Below are positions 62,746 through 64,000 of a DNA stretch of 64,000 bases, piece by piece; position 1 is the stretch's first letter, and every line of letters starts with the position of its first letter. This stretch comes from Labrenzia sp. VG12 (GTDB lineage: Bacteria; Pseudomonadota; Alphaproteobacteria; Rhizobiales; Stappiaceae), in NCBI RefSeq assembly GCF_002237595.1, contig NZ_CP022529.1:1178001-1242000 (forward strand), written 5' to 3'. Both the position numbers and the translations under genes were made by a program. Under the pieces are notes generated by a model that did no database searches, was not told where the DNA came from, and worked only from the letters and a program-made list of their open reading frames with translations.

Positions 62746-63082
62746 TGCGGACAAGCTGGCGCGGGCGCTTGAAGCTTCCTGGAGCCTCAAGTCGAGCACA
62801 CTGTGGTCCGAAGACGTGCCAGCCGCCGGTCAATGTGGTGTCACGGCACTTGTTGCAAACGATGTTCTTGGCGCAGACATTCTGAAGACCCGGTACGGGT
62901 TGATCTGGCACTTCTACAACCGGATCGAAGGCAGGCGGCACGACTTCACGGCGAGCCAGTTTGAGCGACCGGTTGCCTATGACGACCTTCCGGCGACCCG
63001 CGAAGAGGCCTTCGCGGACACCAACGCCGCGCAATATGACTATCTGCGCTCAACGGTCCTTGAGGCCTTGAAGGTTCGGTAA
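62738..63082 (+). CDS. YunG-like conserved protein
   Basis: A 114-residue protein of unknown function. The pattern ALEASWSLKSSTLWSE, GQCGVTALVANDVLGADILK and HFYNRIEGRRHDFTASQF matches the YunG-like family seen in Bacillus and proteobacteria. The QCGVTA Cys and the later HFYN could be catalytic (papain-like layout), which is speculation. It starts inside the end of rlmE, so expression is coupled. Confidence 0.75.
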   Translation: MTDADKLARALEASWSLKSSTLWSEDVPAAGQCGVTALVANDVLGADILKTRYGLIWHFYNRIEGRRHDFTASQFERPVAYDDLPATREEAFADTNAAQYDYLRSTVLEALKVR

Positions 63083-63240
63083 CGAGAATTCTGCCGGGTA
63101 TTTTAATAACCCTTTTCATTCTGTCACCTGCATGTTATTGACCCGCGCCAACTTCTCCGGCACAGCCGAAGCGACTCAAACGACGCTGACCTTTCCAGAA
63201 AGGCCGGCGTTTCAGCTATTTTCATAAAGGGGAATTGGCC

Positions 63241-64000
63241 ATGGCATCCTTTTTTGTTCCGTCAACCGGACAACAAGCTCTGACCTTTGACGATGTGTTG
63301 CTGATTCCCGGCCACTCGGAAGTCATGCCGGGCGAGGTCGATCTGAAGACCCGCGTGACCCGGGATCTTGAACTCAATATTCCGATCCTCTCGTCGGCCA
63401 TGGACACGGTCACGGAAGGCCGTCTTGCCATCGCCATGGCTCAGGCCGGCGGCATCGGCGTCGTTCACCGCAACCTGTCCCTCGACCAGCAGGCCGAAGA
63501 GGTCCGCATGGTCAAGAAATTCGAATCCGGGATGGTGGTCAATCCGCTCGTGATCGGTCCGGATGCGACCTTGCAGGATGCACTGGACCTGATGAAGCGC
63601 TTCGGCATTTCCGGGGTGCCGGTGGTCGAAAACGGCGGCTCAGGCGCTCAGGTCGCCGGCAAGCTGGTCGGCATCCTGACCAACCGCGATGTCCGTTTTG
63701 CGTCCAATCCGGACCAGAAGATCCACGAGCTGATGACCAAGGACAACCTGGTCACCGTCAGCGAGAATGTCAGCCAGGACGACGCCAAACGCCTGTTGCA
63801 CCAGAACAGGATCGAGAAGCTGCTGGTGGTGGACGAGAACCGCAACTGCATCGGCCTGATCACCGTCAAGGACATGGAAAAGGCGCAGCTGAACCCGAAT
63901 GCGTCGAAGGACCCCCAGGGGCGTCTTCGCGTTGCCGCCGCCACAAGTGTTGGCGAAGAAGGGTTTGCAAGGGCCGAGCGCCTGGTTGATGCGGGTGTTG
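63241..64000 (+). CDS. guaB: IMP dehydrogenase GuaB, 5' part
   Basis: GuaB oxidises IMP to XMP, the committed step of GMP synthesis. The first 253 codons are in the window and the frame is still open at the end. LTFDDVLLIPGHSEVMPGEV, SSAMDTVTEGRLAIAMAQ and GGIGVVHRNLSLDQQAEEVR are diagnostic. The paired CBS region (residues about 95-215: FGISGVPVVE, LVGILTNRDVRFA, KLLVVDENRNCIGLITVKD) is complete. A GGGGAATTGGCC sequence precedes the ATG. The catalytic Cys loop lies beyond the window. Confidence 0.96.
   Translation, partial: MASFFVPSTGQQALTFDDVLLIPGHSEVMPGEVDLKTRVTRDLELNIPILSSAMDTVTEGRLAIAMAQAGGIGVVHRNLSLDQQAEEVRMVKKFESGMVVNPLVIGPDATLQDALDLMKRFGISGVPVVENGGSGAQVAGKLVGILTNRDVRFASNPDQKIHELMTKDNLVTVSENVSQDDAKRLLHQNRIEKLLVVDENRNCIGLITVKDMEKAQLNPNASKDPQGRLRVAAATSVGEEGFARAERLVDAGV

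Overview
The window reads as chromosomal DNA of a marine, heterotrophic alphaproteobacterium. A Stappiaceae relative such as Roseibium/Labrenzia is my inference, based on gene order and family content rather than a search. Supporting signs are a DUF1127 gene followed by CCUCCUCCC-loop hairpins on the RNA, a GAAC-N7-GTAC LexA-type site, PaaZ of the fused dehydrogenase/hydratase type, an ectoine-degradation cluster of the alphaproteobacterial eut/doe layout, and a Ppx/GppA protein with a long basic N-terminus next to rlmE.

Layout: 0-5.7 kb holds two DUF1127 genes, a probable CcsR/cuckoo-type small RNA, uvrA divergent from ssb, and a small zincin-like orphan. 6-9.5 kb holds an L,D-transpeptidase and a solo zinc-binding protein ZnuA with a duplicated His/Asp-rich loop. 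9.5-19.6 kb is a phenylacetate catabolon: paaX, then paaA, a DUF3291 gene, paaB, C, D, E and Z, facing paaK, paaI and paaG. 19.8-36 kb is a type I secretion locus: HlyD, a 3464-residue adhesin with about 20 nearly identical 101-residue repeats, and two overlapping ABC genes whose ATPase motifs are degenerate.

36.4-45.2 kb encodes ectoine/5-hydroxyectoine breakdown: doeD, doeC, doeX, eutC and eutB on one strand, doeA, an M20-type deacetylase and a GntR regulator on the other. Two TTGTATACAA-like palindromes lie in the shared promoter region. 45.3-51.3 kb is accessory: two unknown genes, pfkB, an Imm11/DUF1629-like gene, an unknown gene and a methyltransferase. The last part is bracketed by two inverted left ends of the same IS3-like element. 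An Imm1-like gene lies apart, at 36 kb.

51.5-59.9 kb is the least familiar part. A BTAD/TPR regulator is divergent from a gene pair for a vanadium-haloperoxidase/PAP2 protein and a subtilase, followed by a convergent animal-type heme peroxidase and two small genes. None of the three enzymes shows a signal peptide. The window closes with tRNA-Gln(CUG), ppx/gppA, rlmE, a YunG-like gene and the 5' part of guaB.
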